Shown here one piece after another: positions 35,532 to 47,200 of a stretch of DNA of 64,000 nt. The translations under genes were made by a program, and so were the position numbers. The notes below the pieces were generated by a model, which saw only the letters and a list, made by a program, of their open reading frames with translations, did no database searches and was not told the origin of the DNA. Location of the stretch: assembly GCA_002099365.1 (NCBI GenBank), contig MSED01000002.1, positions 2,046,001 through 2,110,000 of the forward strand, written 5' to 3'. Numbering within the stretch: position 1 is the stretch's first letter; the number at the start of each line of letters is the position of its first letter. This stretch comes from Phialophora verrucosa (lineage: Eukaryota; Ascomycota; Eurotiomycetes; Chaetothyriales; Herpotrichiellaceae).

Positions 35532-37115
35532 CGACGCGTGGAATTTGGATCCATCGGATGCGGAAGATACTTTCTCGCGTGTTGAGACTCCAGACTGGGA
35601 TTCCGACAGCTCCGACACAGCATTTTCCTGGGTGCAGTGGCCAGGGAGGCCGGCAGGTCAAAGGTAAACGACACATGAACTGGGGCAAGGGGGGATTTGC
35701 GGCAGCTGGAGTTTGTGTGCAGGTTGTGAGATATGTGTACGCGGGTTCTTTCGGTCTCTCTGCTTTCTTGCATGGTATCTATGCAAAAACCAAAGTTTTG
35801 TTCCTGAGTCGTTGGACATCGACGGGATAAGCCAAATACTCCATGCGCGTAGCCGCGCTTTTCGCGCGCCGGTGGGGAAATGCGGATACAAGTCCAGCTC
35901 TGTGGTTCGAACATGTTTCCTGTTTCCTCTTCTCTTTCTCCGTGTTTCCTGCTCCTCCTTCTCCGGGTTGTCTCTATTCTCGCCATTTGCAGAGCTTGAG
36001 CCCCAGACGCGCGGGTGACGCCACTCCAAGCTGACACGAGCCAGAATGCAGAGTGCGCAATCTCGGTGAATTCGACATGGCATCATGATGCTGGCCGGAT
36101 CTTCTCACTCCATACCGCGCGCGCTCATAACGCTCAAGACACTGGATACACTACCAGCTTTATCCTTGACACGCACCGTGGCAGATCGCGAACCCTCCGA
36201 GCACGAAGGAGCACGCCGTGTCTTGAGAACCTCTGGGGCTTTTCTCAGCCTTGCACTCTATCGAAGTCGTGATTGCTTCGAGACCGAGAATCTAAACAGG
36301 ATCCCGAAGTCATGATTGTCGTGTATGTGTCGAGTCTTTACCCAGCGCAAATGGAAGTGGAAGTGTAGTGTATGTCGGCCAGCTCGGGATGCCACGGTGC
36401 GGAATACTTGTGACTCTATGGATCCGTCCATCCATCCATCTATAAGATAGCGGGGAACGGAAGAACGGGAGGATCCCAACATACTCGGTACAGCAGGCAC
36501 CATAAAGAGATATCATCACATGCTGTAGCGAAGTTGGGCGCTGCGAAGGCTCTGCCTAAGGGCCAAATGCAGAAAGACGTTTGGCGGGTTGCGTTTTGAG
36601 TCTTTTGCGCAGACGTAATAAGAGCAGGCGAAGAGCAGTGATGGTGGCAGTGCACTTCCACCAGCAGTGTTGGCGGGTCACGCATAGCATTTGGTCCTCT
36701 CGTCCATCCGATTGGCTACGACCACGCTCGTCGCGCATTGTCAGTGACTATTTCACCATTTAGTTCTACTTTTACAGAGTCTTTTGAATTGGCTGTGGTC
36801 AGTGTCCGACCAGGTTGCTGACGCATCCTGCTACTGTATACTCCATCCGCCCTTGCACTGTCTTCAAAACTACCAGCTACTTCACGTCCGGTCTCAAATA
36901 TACATGCTAGCTCTGGCCTTGCTAGCCACTTCGTTCCGAGTAAGTCGAGCTGGTGCAAAGAACGCCCTCGCAAGTTTGGTCAACGGACCTAGTATTGACT
37001 GTATCGTCTTTAGACACTTCCGGTCGAAGTTGAAACGGCGGCTCCAAAAAGGCTAGTATCCGTACAGATACAGAGTTGAAAGTAGCAGTCGCAAGACGAA
37101 TATATCACTGCAGCC
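35532..37115. other. 1.6-kb intergenic region
   Basis: No conserved gene. Overlapping frames at 35390-36503 (minus) lie in the CCR4 downstream region and look like antisense shadows or chance frames. The region nearest 37116 is the promoter of the orphan gene. Confidence 0.45.
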
Positions 37116-38042
37116 ATGTGCACTTGTTCGGCAACTCGGATTGTCCTCTGCTGTCCCACCTGTGGAGCGATCGTTGACGAAAAAACTCAACCACCCAAGC
37201 AATGTTTCATCGCAAGGCTTCAAGGAGTTCCGCTGCATCGATTCGGACCACGAAGAAGATCCGGACTTGCTGCGCAACTCTGCACTCGCTGCGACGACAG
37301 GCGCGTACGTCCCATTGGAGAACTTGCGGGACATCCAGCCATCATACCGGTTGAAAATGGTACCAGTCAGGAGGATGCAGAGCAGACCAATCAGTATCTT
37401 AACCACACTCTCCCAAACCCTTGCATCCGCCCCACGGTGTTGCCAGGTGTAGACGGCGAGCCCCAATACCACAGAGATCACCAGACGGCGATTGACGTAG
37501 TTGGGGAAGATATCGATCTTGGCCTCGACTTCGCAATCGCACGACAGCATTCTATTATGCATTCCATCCAGGGCCAACGTCTGCCACCACTGGAGCAGCA
37601 AGCCGAAATGGAGGACCAATGGTATTTCTCGTCCCTGGCAGAATTCTTCAAGGTGGCCACGGAAACCGTTCGACATCAGGGCGAAAGCCGATATGACGCC
37701 TTGATCAACTTCTTCATGGAAGCCTCTGCACCTGTCCAAGCCGAGGATCCAGGGGGCTATGAGGACTTATTGGCTGTTCTCATGCACGCCGTAACCGGTC
37801 TTCAAGCCGAGGGGCAATTGGGTCGACACCATCTGGTGGAATTTTTGGTGAATGCCATGATACCTGTCCAAGTCGGTGGAGCTCGAAAGGCTCCTCTTGC
37901 CACCCCGCCGGAAGCTGATCGACGCTTGGCGGTAAAGTTGCCATGGTGGTTCCCGAACGGCGGTCCAGATAACATGGCAATGAGGAACGCTTCCGGGGAA
38001 TGGGTCTCAGTCAGACGAAATTGCCAGCCACACCAAAGGTGA
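37116..38042 (+). CDS. Orphan protein with an N-terminal Cys cluster
   Basis: A single open frame of 308 codons with no recognised domain. The N-terminus MCTCSATRIVLCCPTCGAIV followed by CTRCDDRR could bind zinc. The rest is acidic and mostly hydrophilic, with two related-looking blocks (RYDALINFFMEASAPVQ and LLAVLMHAVTGLQ, then HLVEFLVNAMIPVQ) hinting at an internal repeat of about 40 residues. The C-terminus ends PWWFPNGGPDNMAMRNASGEW. A long antisense frame (37053-37739) is probably a shadow. It may be a lineage-specific protein. Confidence 0.55.
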   Translation: MCTCSATRIVLCCPTCGAIVDEKTQPPKQCFIARLQGVPLHRFGPRRRSGLAAQLCTRCDDRRVRPIGELAGHPAIIPVENGTSQEDAEQTNQYLNHTLPNPCIRPTVLPGVDGEPQYHRDHQTAIDVVGEDIDLGLDFAIARQHSIMHSIQGQRLPPLEQQAEMEDQWYFSSLAEFFKVATETVRHQGESRYDALINFFMEASAPVQAEDPGGYEDLLAVLMHAVTGLQAEGQLGRHHLVEFLVNAMIPVQVGGARKAPLATPPEADRRLAVKLPWWFPNGGPDNMAMRNASGEWVSVRRNCQPHQR

Positions 38043-38059
38043 ACGTCCAACATCGGGTC

Positions 38060-38647
38060 TCATCTCTTCAAGCCGAACTCCTTCCTCTGCCTTTCTTCCT
38101 CGGCCTGCCTCTGCTGGCTCAGGCGGAAGTCCCTGAGCTTCGTCTCCAAGCCGACCTTCTGGGCGACAAGTTGTGCGCGCTTTGTCTGCAGTATCTCCAA
38201 GTGTTGGGCATATTCTTGTTCTCCTGGAGCGGAAGCGATTGGGTTGGTGGCTATCTGTGTCTCTTGCGGGTTATTGTGGGTTTGCGACGGACTAGTAAGG
38301 CGCTGGGCTTGCTGTTGGCTCGGACGAGAATATGTTAGTATGGCGACGGTGCGGAATGACGGTCTGAGGGCAACTTGAGAGTTTTCTGGTATGTAGAATA
38401 GTCATGTGTCACGAATTATGGCCCTTACCTTCCTTGCTGCATTCTGCTGCTGGCCAGTCTTCAGATACGCGCCGATCAGTGCCCCCGAACCAACTATCCC
38501 GGCAATTCCAATGGCGTAGATCAACGGACGGATCTTGCGAGTCGATGCACTCTGTGGCAAGGAAGGTGCTTGGCCTCGTCTGCGGACATTCTGTGCAGAC
38601 GGTCGTGGAGGAAGGCGCGACTTTGGTGGAAGGGCCGCGGACATCAT
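38060..38647 (-). CDS. Small single-pass membrane protein with C-terminal coiled coil
   Basis: Two exons: 38647-38429 and 38311-38060, 156 residues. The 117-bp intron has GTAAGG, a TACTAAC branch 22 nt before the acceptor and ACAG. The N-terminus is basic and Pro/Ser-rich (MMSAALPPKSRLPPRPS), then a membrane segment LIYAIGIAGIVGSGALIGAYL at about 48-68, then KRAQLVAQKVGLETKLRDF and QRQAEEERQRKEFGL, which form a charged coiled coil. Topology resembles small mitochondrial or ER proteins; no family was identified. An upstream in-frame Met at 38839 would add an unusual 64-residue leader. It is divergent from TVP23 across a shared promoter. Confidence 0.7.
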
Positions 38648-38963
38648 CAACTGTCTGTGGTGGAAGAAGCCATCCGGACTCTGACGGCGTCTATCTGTCG
38701 GACTGGGAGTCAACGCTGAGCAGAGAAATGAACGGTCGAGCTCCTGCTGTTTCGTGGAAGCGCATGCGAGGACAATAGAGGGGAAGGTTACCCGAGCCCC
38801 GGCCATTGGCCAATGAGAAAGCAGCAACTCTGGTCTCACAGTCGCGGCAGCCTCCTCGCGTCTTCTCGCAATGAGCGAACGTCGCAGGGATTGTCAATGA
38901 AACTCTCGACAATGCGGTAGCTTTCACAGACCAGGAGACACAAGATCGAAACTCTAGCCCAAC
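38648..38963. promoter_or_regulatory. Bidirectional promoter of the membrane/coiled-coil gene and TVP23
   Basis: These 316 bp separate two divergent start codons. The perfect 12-bp palindrome CATTGGCCAATG at 38804-38815 carries two head-to-head CCAAT boxes, recognition sites of the HAP/CBF complex that commonly sits in fungal bidirectional promoters. Co-regulation of the two genes is inferred. Confidence 0.6.
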
Positions 38964-39686
38964 ATGGCCGATGAACCCGGTTCTCTCAACTGGCGCCTCA
39001 GCGCCCACCCCATCACACTACTCACATATCTGGGGTTCCGAATAGGTATGCAATGAATACATCGCATGACTGCGTCTAAGCCCACCATGCATGGCTTCTT
39101 CCCATGTCCTTCTGCTGATGCTTCTCTAGGGAGCCTTCTCATGTACCTCTTTGGCGTCCTCTTCATCCGCAACTTCGTCCTCGTCTTCATCCTGACCCTG
39201 CTACTCCTCTCCCTCGACTTCTACTACCTCAAGAACATCGCAGGGCGCCGCCTGGTCGGTCTGCGGTGGTGGAATGAAGTCAACACCTCCACCGGCGACA
39301 GCCACTGGGTGTTTGAATCCCGCACCTCGCAGGAAAATCAAGGCGGTTGGGTCGAGAACAAGACCGACAAACGATTTTTCTGGCTGAGCATGTATGTTGT
39401 GCCGGCACTGTGGGTGGGGCTGGCCATTCTGGCCATTGTAAGGTTACAGAATTTGATTTGGCTCGTTACCGTTGGTAAGTGCATCCAACAATGCTGCTTC
39501 GTCAATTTCGCACGGTTGCTGACAAGGTGACCAGTCATCGCTTTGGTCCTCACCATCACCAATACCGTGGCATTTTCACGATGCGACAAGTTCAGTCAAG
39601 CGTCGAGTTTCGCGGGCTCGGCTCTTTCAGGCTCCGGACTAGCCAGGAGTCTCGCGAGTAATATGGTCGGCCGGTTCTTCCGATGA
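38964..39686 (+). CDS. tvp23: Golgi membrane protein TVP23
   Basis: Three exons: 38964-39045, 39130-39474 and 39535-39686, 192 residues, usual for the family. All introns have GTATGC or GTAAGT donors and TAG or CAG acceptors in phase one. Four hydrophobic segments include the N-terminal HPITLLTYLGFRIGSLLMYL and IRNFVLVFILTLLLLSLDFYYL. The family signature GRRLVGLRWWNEV is followed by ESRTSQ, then FWLSMYVVPALWVGLAI and VIALVLTITNTVAFSRCDK. TVP23 is a Tlg2-vesicle Golgi protein linked to trafficking. The family assignment is firm. Confidence 0.96.
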
Positions 39687-40229
39687 GCAGAGTGATCAGG
39701 GCTCGTTATGGCGTACGAAAGGCGCATTGGATGATCGAATCTTTCAAGCCCGGGATGGGAGCAAGGTGAGGAGGTTATATTTCATGGACAAAACGGACCA
39801 TAACAGAATGTGCGCTGGAACTCTTCCGTGAAGAAAGAGCGTTCTTAACGTATGCCAATGTTACGCCGAGTAATCAGAGCAAAGTACCATTGACGTCTCA
39901 AGCCCGCGCCTCAATCCAGGGCACATCAGAGACCCAGAAGATCAACATCGAAGATCAAATCAATCCAACCCTCGTGCCGTCTTCATCAGTCTCATGCATA
40001 ACATCATATCAAGGCAGACGCACAAGCAATGGTACTGAACCGAGCGAGAGAGAGCAGGGTCAATGTCAGATATCATATAGCGCATTGGGGAAATCGAGCG
40101 CAAAAGCGACTCAAGCACGGACGGAGCTTGGTCGTGCTAGGGAGGCAATTGATCGCGTACGAGGCACTGGTGCATTGCTTTTGATTAATTCATACCTCCC
40201 TATCTTCTGACACGACGGGGAATGTCCAT
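39687..40229. other. Convergent 3' region of TVP23 and xylulokinase
   Basis: 543 bp between two genes ending toward each other. It holds both 3' untranslated regions. A frame at 39890-40210 (plus) has no family resemblance. Confidence 0.45.
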
Positions 40230-41945
40230 TCACTTCTTGTCATGCTCGGCCAGGAGGCGCGTCTCCATCGCCTCAAATCCCTTGAGGGCCTGTGCATACC
40301 TGTCCCACACCTTCTCGTTGTACCCGTCCGCGATCTTCTCTACAAACTCCTCTTCCCTCCACCTCTTGCCGATCAACTCCTCGAATGTCTCGCCCTTTTG
40401 CCTCTCGACGGCCCAAACGGCCTTATACGCGGCCCCCAACGCGCATGCATTCTCCCCGACATCTAATTTGAAGACGCCTTCGGAGCCGCCGAGAACTTCT
40501 CCAGCGACTTTCGCAATGGCGTTGTTGCGTGAACCGCCGCCGACAAGGTAGATGCGACGTGGCTGGGGAGGTAGACCGCCTGTGGGGCTAGAGACCAGTT
40601 CTCTAGAGCGGAGGCGGAGAGAGAGGAATTGAGACTCCACGATAACTCTCGCGTCTTGCTCGGGAGGCTGTGGGACAGATTGCTCAGGCTGAAGGTCATC
40701 GCTCGATGCGTTATAAGAGAAATGCCATTCTCCCACGGGCAAGTTGGGGATTATTTCAGGTCGTGGAAAGTACAAGCCCAAGTGCATTGGACTCTTTTCG
40801 TCCGATTGTGCAAGAGGTGGTGTCTCCAGCAGATGCTTGTCGAATTCTTTCCACGAGTTTTTCTCCTTGCCTAGCTTGTCATTGATAGCATCTCGAACCT
40901 TTTCCCGGGCGAGACCACCGTTCTTGTAGCACAGCATGAACATGTATAGTCCCGGGGTCGTGGGGTGGTTGAAAAAATGAGTGGCCGGGTCAGGTTTGTA
41001 CTGGCTCGTGGACATGAGAAAGGTTGTCGACGTGCCCAAGCTGACCATGGCGTCGTTGTCCCGGAGCGGTAAGGCCAAAATAGTCGAAGGATTATCACCG
41101 GTAGAAGCGATGATTGTGCAATCAGTGGAAAATCCATGGCGCTTGATGAAGTATTGAGAAATGGTCCCGAGATGAATACCACCGTCTTCAGGCACATTGC
41201 CCAATTTCTTCTTCAGCGCGTCCACTCCTGATGGGCCAGCTGTCAGTTCGAGGAGTGTCTGATTCCAGTTGCCTGCCTTGATGTCCCAGAGATTCATGCC
41301 GCAGACATCCGAGATATCGAACGGTGCGAACTTCCCGAGGAGTATCGTAGCGATCCACGATGAAACAAGGGTGATCCGATACGTCTTTATGTACTTGTCC
41401 GGATACTTCCGCTGAAACCGTAGGATCTGGGGTCCTGTGAAGCGGTGATGTGCCTTACTTCCCGTGACGTTCGCCAGTTGCGCCTCATTGCCCAAGATGG
41501 CATCGAATTCGTCGCATTCTTTCTGCGTGCTCGCATCCTGCCAATTCGGGCTGTATGGATGTGCAAATGCACCATCAAGTTGTGATTCCAACGTCCTTGA
41601 GGAATCCAGTTGAGACAATAATTGTTCAGCATCAGCGTTCCAGAAGACACTTCCATGCTGCATCCCAGAGCCACTGATGCCCTTAACGCGATTGAAGTCG
41701 AGACCGTCGTCCTTTAATCTCGCCAGGACAGTGTCGATGGCTTGTAGCCACATTGCCACCGGTGCAAAGACTTCATGTTCTGCTTCATTGACGAGGACAC
41801 CTTTGGTGACATTGAAGCCTTTGCTGTCCGCATCGAAATCAAACTTGGCCTCGTGGATCTTCTTCAGACTCGAATCCACAACTAGCCCCTTTAATTGTTG
41901 GGTAGACAGGTCGAAGCCCAGATATAGCGGTCCGGAGGACGTCAT
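40230..41945 (-). CDS. xkiA: D-xylulose kinase
   Basis: A single uninterrupted frame of 571 codons with no introns. FGGY-kinase landmarks are the start LYLGFDLSTQQLKGLVVD (ATP-binding glycine/Asp strand), the region GSGMQHGSVFWN, the family region WLQAIDTVLARLKDDGLDFN, SLGTSTTFLMS and the C-terminal VGGGSRNNAIAKVAGEVL with GAAYKAVWAVER. It phosphorylates D-xylulose to xylulose 5-phosphate, the step joining pentose breakdown to the pentose phosphate pathway. Length matches fungal XkiA (about 570). No peroxisome signal is seen. In Aspergillus this gene is often induced through XlnR/AraR; I found no clear motif in the short upstream spacer, which is 257 bp from the next gene. Confidence 0.96.
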   Translation of the reverse strand: MTSSGPLYLGFDLSTQQLKGLVVDSSLKKIHEAKFDFDADSKGFNVTKGVLVNEAEHEVFAPVAMWLQAIDTVLARLKDDGLDFNRVKGISGSGMQHGSVFWNADAEQLLSQLDSSRTLESQLDGAFAHPYSPNWQDASTQKECDEFDAILGNEAQLANVTGSKAHHRFTGPQILRFQRKYPDKYIKTYRITLVSSWIATILLGKFAPFDISDVCGMNLWDIKAGNWNQTLLELTAGPSGVDALKKKLGNVPEDGGIHLGTISQYFIKRHGFSTDCTIIASTGDNPSTILALPLRDNDAMVSLGTSTTFLMSTSQYKPDPATHFFNHPTTPGLYMFMLCYKNGGLAREKVRDAINDKLGKEKNSWKEFDKHLLETPPLAQSDEKSPMHLGLYFPRPEIIPNLPVGEWHFSYNASSDDLQPEQSVPQPPEQDARVIVESQFLSLRLRSRELVSSPTGGLPPQPRRIYLVGGGSRNNAIAKVAGEVLGGSEGVFKLDVGENACALGAAYKAVWAVERQKGETFEELIGKRWREEEFVEKIADGYNEKVWDRYAQALKGFEAMETRLLAEHDKK

Positions 41946-42202
41946 GGTTGGAACTTCGATCGCAACAAGGCTTTACGAGCAGAACCTATAACACGACAAT
42001 GGTATGCGTCTAGTACCGGCCGAGGAAGAAGAGCTCGACAACTTTCATCAACAATATTTTCCGCGTGACGAAAGCAGAGGTGGAGTATGCAATGTCGAGC
42101 GTCCCGCACTGAGGGGGAGCGATTCCGGTGGTCATCTTGGCATTATGATATCAGCCTGAAATCGATCGGCGAACGGACGTGCCACCCACAGTTGGCATGT
42201 AT

Positions 42203-43946
42203 TTACGCCTCTTTCTTCTTTGTACTCGAGCTCGTAACGTGTCCATTGGAACGCCCATGAGCAGGAGCATGGTCATGGTTGTGTTCGTGTTCGTGATGAT
42301 GGTCGTGGTCATGCTCGTCTTCTGGTTCCGGGCTGCTCCTAGGACTGACATCGGCCGCAATGAAATCACCTCCAAGGGTAGCATTCGCATCGTCGAGCTG
42401 GACGAACTTGACACGGACTCTTCTCACCCCACGAACTTTGGTGCCACACCGCTGCCGAACCGCATCTTCAATGGTTTCCATTTGCTCAACCGTAAAGTCC
42501 TTGGGGACCGCGAGCTCAATGTCCATGAGATAGTTCTGACCCGACTTGACGCCCTGTATATCTCGGATCTCGGTCTCCTCGCCGTACTGAACAGGTTCTA
42601 ATCCCTTTGCGGGGTCGCCCTTCAGCGCTCGTGTAGCAGCTCTCCGGACGTTGGACTTGACCTCGCCGTCCACCGTGACATCAGCTAGTTCGAGAAGGGC
42701 GGCTTTTGTGTTGCCCCAGCCCGCCCTGATGACCATGGCAGAGATGAGAAGCCCCCCGACGGGGTCTAACCACGAAGCGTCTGCAAATACGTGCGCTCCA
42801 CCAATTGTCGCGAGCGCCACAATGCTAGTCAGCGAGTCGATGCGGTGATGGACGGCATTGGAGGCGAGGACGGAGGATTTTCGCTCTCGAGCAATCTTCA
42901 TAGCTGCAGATTTAGGTTAGCGACCGGGACGGAAATCATGGTGTTTGAAAGAAGGAGGATGACTTACTAGCTCTATATAACCATTCCTTGACCACAATAG
43001 ATCCCGCTGCGAGCCACGCAGCATTTAGATCGGGCAAGGTATGTCCATGGCTATGGCTGTGCCCAAGGAACGAAAAGAGTCCACCGTGTGCATGTTCGGC
43101 ATGGTCATGGGCGTGTGCAGCCGCCTCGAGGAAGAACTGCGTGTATAGAGCGTCGACCCCGTTCAGCCCAATCCCAATACCGCCAAAGAGCAACAGTCCG
43201 CTGACACCCAACGCACCCAGACTCTCAATCTTGCCATATCCGCTGGGAAACCGATCGGTGGCTGGCTTGAGTGACCAGGAAATAGTGGCGAGGGTCATGA
43301 AATCGGAGACAAGATCGGTCAAAGCGTGAAACGCGTCCGCAACGAGCGCCTGCGAGTGGAACATGACGCCTCCTATTCCCTTGCCAAGGGCCATGCCCAG
43401 GTTCACGAACAGCCCGATCCTCGTGATTTTGACCCCAGCATCGTTCTTGTTCTGCGAGGTCAAGTAGGTGTTGTCGTGTGAGTGGCCGTGGCCATGTGAA
43501 TGTCCCGCATGGCTCCTCGTCTGCTGCCGAGTACTCTTCTGCGAGGCGGCCATTGGAGAGCCAGCAGGATCGATCGAGGTGGAGTGGGTAAGGGAGGGAA
43601 AGATTGTTCTCGAGGGCCGTAGGGTGGCATGCAGACGTCTATTAACAGTCAGGCCGCTTACTGCTCGGAGTCTTGGTCGCTGGGTGGCATTGTTCGAGCT
43701 GAGGAATGCTCGTGGACAAGTGGAAAGGTGTCGCGTTTCGGCGCGGAACCAGTGCGTCAGCGGCATTTGGAGAATCGGGCGTCCCTGGACACGCGCAGGC
43801 GCAGCAGTTCGCACCGACTCACAACGAAAGGGAGTGTTGATAAGCTGTTCTGTGTCTCGCAACCCATGCTGTCGTGGAGTGAAGATGCGGCTTACAAAGC
43901 CATGAGAAAAGAGTGATCCGTCATCAACGAAGCCCGCGAGCAGCAC
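42203..43946 (-). CDS. Mitochondrial cation diffusion facilitator (MMT1/2-like)
   Basis: Two exons: 43946-42968 and 42903-42203, separated by a 64-bp intron (GTAAGT, CTAAC branch, CTGCAG), total 559 residues. The N-terminus is basic and Ser/Thr-rich (about 62-130: MPLTHWFRAETRHLSTCPRA and RRLHATLRPSRTI), typical of a mitochondrial presequence. The CDF core has FHALTDLVSDFMTLATISWS and ASNAVHHRIDSLTSI, with metal-site HxxxD repeats in helices 2 and 5. There is a Gly-rich transmembrane stretch and His-rich segments (HSHGHGHSHD, HDHDHHHEHEHNHDH) between helices. It would move iron, zinc or manganese across the inner membrane. The first Met at 43946 adds about 60 odd residues; an internal start is also plausible. 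Confidence 0.93.
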
Positions 43947-44298
43947 GCAATTGGGCGCGTTCTACAAAACCTGGCGAAGAAACAAATTAATTTTTCCAGG
44001 TGAAAGTGAATCAAGTCAGAGGCTCTTTTGTTGCTCCGACTGGCCCCGTTGAGCCGCCGGGACTCGACGGGCTCTTGGGCCTTCTTCCATCTTGGCAAGC
44101 CCCCAGCAGTCTACTGTCTCTTGCTGTTCGTCACTCTTGATGCTCCCGGAAGTTCATCTAGCTAGCAAGGCTGCAACCTCGGGATCGAGCATTCCAGCTA
44201 CGAAGGTCGCATGTTCTTCGGTAACACTCTACACCGTACACCCCGGGATCCAACACTTACCCTGCCTTTTGAGCCATGGAACGAATACACTGGCTTGG
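43947..44298. promoter_or_regulatory. CDF upstream and valyl-tRNA synthetase downstream region
   Basis: 352 bp between tandem minus-strand genes. No conserved site was recognised. Confidence 0.35.
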
Positions 44299-47200
44299 TC
44301 AGCCCTCAAGCTTCAACCTCTCCAGGTCTTTGATCGCCTCCTCCAGCCTCTTCACCTCGCTCTCCGCATCCTCGAGCTTCTCTTGCTCCTTCCTCTTGGT
44401 TTCTGGGTTCGCTTTTTCCCACCCTGCTCCGCTCATGATCTTCTTGCTCTTGTCCGCACGAGACTTGGCGTCCTCGATGCTCTTCTCCCGCTTCTTCAAT
44501 TCCTCTGCCACGTCGATACGGCCCAAGATCTTCAGATACACAGCAGCGTCGGTATTGATGCTCTGCAAAGCACAGCCCGCGGGTGGAAGGGCATCGGTGG
44601 CTGGTGGAAGGACCTCGATTTCCCCAGCATACTTACCGCCCAGCGACTTAATCGACGTCTTCTCTTCCGAGGCGGTTCTGAAGGCCGACTCGGAGTATGT
44701 TTGAATGATAACATCACCAGGTTCCTTGAAGCCGTACTGCGCAAGCAAGCTTCGGACACCGGAAGAGATGTCCATGATGAATTCGTACTTCCCTGCTTCT
44801 TCCGGCGCGTCCAGCTCCTGCTTGAATTCAGGGTACTTGGCAATCATGATACTCTCCGTTGTATCGCCCCTTCTTCGTGGGAGTTTCTGCCATAGGGCTT
44901 CGGTAATGAAAGGCATGATAGGGTGCATCAGCAACAATCCACCCTCAAGGGCAGTGTACAGAGTCTGCTGCGCTGATTTTCTCTCATCCTCCGGCGCCTC
45001 GGGCGTTAGAATGTACTTCGAATTCTCGATAAAGGTGTCGCACAGTTGTGTGAACCAGTACTGATATAGTGTGCCCGCAGCCACCGAGAACTCACGGTCC
45101 TCAATGGCTTCGTTCACCAGTTTCGTCGCCTGGTTCAGTCTGTGAAGGATCCACTTCTCGGCCAGCGACTTGGGCTTGTTGTCAGTCAAGGTAGTATCTG
45201 GGGTGAAGTCTCCACCAAGTCTGCCGAGCGCGAAGTTCGTCGCCTGGTAGATCTTGTTGCAGAATCGTCTCTTTGCTTCAATCTCTCGGACATCGAAGGC
45301 AATATCGCCTCCGCCAGTCGTGTAGTTCACAAGGGTGAATCGGAGAGCATCAGCACCACACTCCTCGACACCTTTGGGGAAGGCGGACTTCTGATACGCC
45401 TTGGCTTTCTCAATCTCGGATGCCTCGATGTTCCCGCCATAGAGGGTCTGGTGCAGGCCCTCCAATGTGATGCCTCGGATGATGTCCAGAGGGTCGATGA
45501 CATTGCCCAGCGATTTGGACATTTTCCTACCTTCGGAGTCGCGGATCAAGGAATGACAATAGACCTCCGTAAAAGGCACGTCGCCCGTCAACTTCAGGCC
45601 GAACATGACCATTCTGGCTACCCAGAAAAAGAGAATGTCCCAACCCGTCTCCAGCATAGTGGTAGGATACAGTTCTCGCATGTCTGAGGTTTCCTTCGGC
45701 CACCCGAGCGTCGTGAATGGCCACAATCCGGAAGAGAACCATGTGTCAAGCACATCTTCGTCCCATCTCAGAGTGAACTTCTTGCCGGGGAATTTCTTCT
45801 CTGCCTTCGTACGGGCCTCGCCTTCATCGTAGGCAGCCACCCAATATGCGCTGTCAGCTTCGTTACTGGACTCGTCCTCCAGCTCAACGAAGTAGGCCGG
45901 TGCTCGATGACCCCACCAGAGCTGTCGAGAAATGCACCAGTCTTGAATGTTCTGCATCCAGAAGTGGAATCGTTTCGACTCCGACTCTGGCTTGATCTTA
46001 ATACGCCCATCAAGCACAGCTTCGTCCGCGGCTTTGGCCATATCCGCCATTTTCATCCACCACTGTGGCTTGAGCACTGGCTCGATCACGTCTTTGCTTC
46101 TCTGGCACATGGGGATCACCATCGCATTGTCTTCCTGTTTTGTGTACAGGTCGAGCTCTTTAAGCGCATTGATAACGCCATAACGAGCATCGAAGCGTTT
46201 CTGACCTGCGAAGGGGCCTGCGTTGGCATTCAGCGTGCCATCGTCATTCAGAATGTTGATGAACTCTAGATTGTGCTTCTTGCCCTTGATGAAATCGTTG
46301 GGATCGTGTGCCGGAGTGATCTTCACCGCTCCAGTACCGAAATCCATCTCCACCTCTTCATCCGCAATGATCAGGATTTTGCGGTCGGCAATGAAAGGGT
46401 GAATGGCCAACTTTCCAACGAGATGCTTGTACCGCTTGTCTTCAGGATGCACGGCGATAGCTGTATCACCAAGCATGGTCTCCGGACGAGTGGTAGCAAT
46501 CTCGATAAACTCGTAGCCCTTGAAGCGGTCAGCTGAGGTGGATGATTTGTGCGACCCGTCTCCTTTCTCGATCGGATACTTGAAGTAGGTGAGGACACCG
46601 AATTCGATCATCTTGTCGTAGCCGGGCACTTTAAGCTTGGTTCGGCCTTTCAGCTCCTTGTTGTCCACTTCCAAATTAGACAGCGAGGTGCTCAGCGCAG
46701 AGCACCAGTTTACCAATCGATCGGCTCTGTAGATGATACCTTCGTCGAACAAGTCGATGAAGGTTTTCCGCACGGCAAGTGAACGGTCTTCATCCATGGT
46801 GAAGGCCTCGCGGCTCCAGTCCATCGAACCACCCAGTCGCTTGAGCTGCTCCGTGATGTTGCTGTGGTACTTATCCTTCCAGCTCCAGATCCTGTCGAGA
46901 AGTGCTTCTCTCCCCAGCTGATGTCGAGTCTTGCCCTCAGTCTTGTAAACCATCCTCTCCACCACACTCTGGGTAGCGATGCCGGCATGGTCGCAACCAG
47001 GAACCCATGCTGTGGTCTTCCCCTTCATTCGAGCATGTCGGATCATGGTATCCTGCAGGGCGTTGGTGAGGGCATGTCCCATGTGTAGCGAACCGGTCAC
47101 GTTCGGAGGAGGAATTGGAATGACGAATTTGCCCTCAGGCTTGACCTTGCCCTCCTTTGTGAATTGGGGCTTGAAGAAGCCTTTGCTCTCCCACCATTCG

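Noticed and set aside
37053..37739. 228-codon antisense frame over the orphan gene
   Set aside because: The plus-strand frame is longer and has a more normal hydrophilic composition; either could be a shadow, but I kept the plus strand.
42240..42340. Repetitive CATGGTCGTGGTC-like sequence as a microsatellite
   Set aside because: It encodes the His-rich tail of the CDF carrier in frame, so it is protein-level repetition.
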